Part shown: positions 28,751-29,851 of the stretch, in pieces
How the letters are laid out: each line of letters opens with the position of its first letter
Numbering within the stretch: position 1 is the first letter of the stretch
Source of the DNA: a virus
Reading direction: 5' to 3' (one strand)
DNA length: 29,851 nucleotides
Virus record (IMG/VR): IMGVR_UViG_3300046656_000170
Coordinates: 1-29,851 of that record
Notes under the pieces: model-generated
Database searches by the model: none
Seen by the model: the letters and a program-made list of their open reading frames with translations, nothing else
Told to the model about the DNA's origin: nothing
Program-made: the position numbers and the translations under genes

Positions 28751-29851
28751 CTTGCGCCTCCGTGGGTGGGGTGAGGGCGTGCTCCCACTTGTGAAATAAG
28801 TTCCAGACATCACCCATGTGCTCTAAGCCGTCAGGAGTGTCAACACCGTTAGGGCTGGCAGCTTGCTCGTGATAGACTTTCATAATTCGCAGTATTTCAG
28901 TACAGACGGGCTCGACCTGCGCCAGCCGCGCGGTGAGGGTGTGAATTTGTGTGTCCCGCTCATCGAGACACGCCTGCCCCTCCAGCCCATCTCTATTGCG
29001 TTCACTCACTAACTCCCGCACGCGCCCCTGGAGGACATCGCGCTCACCGATAATGCGCGTCAATGTATTGACGGCCCCCTCACTCACTCCAGATTCACCA
29101 CAGTGATTGCTCAAGATATGAACCAAGTCATTATTGTCTTGCACTCGCCCCTCGGCGGCGGCTAAGGCCTGCTTGGTTTCTACAAGATCATTGCAGATCT
29201 GTTCGCGGTATTGAATGCCATTGGCGTCCAAGTCAAAAGAGATCGCCTTTGAGCGGAACTCATCCCGCTCCTGCGTCACGGCGGCGAGCTGCTGCTTGCA
29301 CGCCTCCTCCAACTCCTGCACCCGCCCGGCGAGGCGGTCGCGCTCGGCGGCAATGGCGAACCAGTCGTCAAACCGTTTCTTGGCTTCCTGTTGCACCTGC
29401 GTATACATATTCATCCAATAGGTGACGGTGGGCGCATGCTGATCAGCCTCCAGCTCCCTTACGCGCCCCTCGGCGGCGGCAATGTCGTGAAGCAGAATGG
29501 TTGTCGCATGGTCAATGAAGCCCAGCCACATCGAGGATAGGCAATTGAGTTTTGGGTACTGCTCTCGTAACTTCGCTTCTATTGCTTGGATTCTATCTGT
29601 TGACACATTCACATCCCGCTCTTGGGTCACAGCGGCGAGCTGCTGCTGGAGCGCGGAGATAAAGCTTGGAATTACATTTATAAAATGTAGGGCTCCGTCG
29701 TCGTCATAAAAGACGAGCCCTAATGCCTCTAACGCTGTCTCCAGCTCAGCCTCATCTTTTGAATCGTTCTCAACGCATCTTTTCCATTTATCCCGCTCCT
29801 GCTCGACCTTGGTGAGTTGTTCGCGGGCGGCGTCTAAATCGTGCTTGCAGA
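28743..29851 (-). CDS. Long coiled-coil protein (5' partial, runs off the right edge)
   Basis: The frame stays open from its stop at 28743 to the right end of the window. A GTG at 29630 is not a start, because the same frame continues upstream with the same kind of sequence. At least 369 residues are visible. Heptad-like modules QLAAVTQERD, AAAEGRVRELE and LAGRVQELEE recur, and blocks of non-coil sequence (YWMNMYTQVQQEAKKRF, FDLDANGIQYREQI) lie between them. Such repeated coiled-coil proteins occur in phage early/accessory operons with unknown function. Closely similar DNA repeats underlie the protein repeats. Confidence 0.75.
   Translation of the reverse strand, partial: CKHDLDAAREQLTKVEQERDKWKRCVENDSKDEAELETALEALGLVFYDDDGALHFINVIPSFISALQQQLAAVTQERDVNVSTDRIQAIEAKLREQYPKLNCLSSMWLGFIDHATTILLHDIAAAEGRVRELEADQHAPTVTYWMNMYTQVQQEAKKRFDDWFAIAAERDRLAGRVQELEEACKQQLAAVTQERDEFRSKAISFDLDANGIQYREQICNDLVETKQALAAAEGRVQDNNDLVHILSNHCGESGVSEGAVNTLTRIIGERDVLQGRVRELVSERNRDGLEGQACLDERDTQIHTLTARLAQVEPVCTEILRIMKVYHEQAASPNGVDTPDGLEHMGDVWNLFHKWEHALTPPTEAQDE
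29146..29480 (-). repeat. Direct repeat inside coiled-coil gene (17 nt)
   Basis: CGCCCCTCGGCGGCGGC occurs at 29146-29162 and again at 29464-29480, encoding AAAEGR-type heptads. Confidence 0.75.
29261..29647 (-). repeat. Imperfect direct repeat inside coiled-coil gene (36 nt)
   Basis: About 36 bases at 29261-29296 recur at 29612-29647 with three mismatches, both encoding the QLAAVTQERD module. A weaker third copy begins near 29790. Recombination between copies could change protein length. Confidence 0.7.

Noticed and set aside
29215-29709. Plus-strand frames across the coiled-coil gene
   Set aside because: They are Ser/Arg/Cys-rich reverse shadows of a repeated coiled coil.
1-29851. CRISPR array, tRNA genes, insertion sequences, integrase
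   Set aside because: No regularly spaced identical repeats, cloverleaf-like segments, terminal inverted repeats or recombinase motifs were found on reading the window.

Overview
The window is 29.85 kb of a tailed double-stranded DNA phage (or prophage) with a short, podovirus-type tail. It holds most of the late (structural and lysis) region. It appears to come from a phage of a Gram-negative bacterium: one gene encodes a lipoprotein with a lipobox, another a small exported protein with a signal-peptidase-I-type signal, and the endolysin is a T4-lysozyme-type muramidase. The sequence is moderately GC-rich, genes are packed with ATGA/TAATG overlaps, and no tRNA, CRISPR array, integrase or transposase was seen. 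Terminase, portal and replication genes are not visible and must lie outside the window. The host cannot be named from this sequence.

Layout. (1) 1-2802, head module: the tail end of a scaffold/protease-like gene, a small zinc-ribbon protein, a capsid-decoration-like protein, the major capsid protein (Mu gpT-like HK97 fold) and two tiny basic proteins. (2) 2882-12841, a large accessory block between capsid and head-tail adaptor: two beta-helix proteins, two paralogous GT-A glycosyltransferases, a left-handed beta-helix acyltransferase, a jelly-roll-like protein, two single-domain fibronectin-III proteins and several beta-rich small proteins. (3) 12843-15323, two proteins built from a degenerate Trp/Asp-Ser-Gln-Arg repeat of about 37 residues, with a coiled-coil protein between them. 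(4) 15325-20636, tail module: Ig-domain plus adaptor, a tail-nozzle/stabilisation protein (P22 gp10-like), and two fibre-like proteins sharing an N-terminal anchor, one carrying a tail-collar domain. (5) 20639-26427, a phage family protein of unknown function and three presumed internal/ejection proteins, interrupted by a leftward lipoprotein gene with its own sigma70-like promoter. (6) 26424-28013, lysis: endolysin, a C2HC microprotein and three membrane proteins (holin/spanin candidates). (7) 28010-29851, a leftward operon of overlapping genes converging on the late region at a shared CTAG stop, entering from a long coiled-coil gene that runs off the right edge.

Working together: regions 1 and 4 build the head and short tail, region 5 supplies proteins likely ejected with the DNA, and region 6 lyses the cell. 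Region 2 looks like a surface-decoration and sugar-modification cassette; either the virion or the host glycan could be its target. The most unusual signals are FN3 proteins cut between strands A and B with matching orphan A-strands at neighbouring C-termini, the 37-residue repeat proteins, and the reverse-strand lipoprotein with a self-contained promoter.
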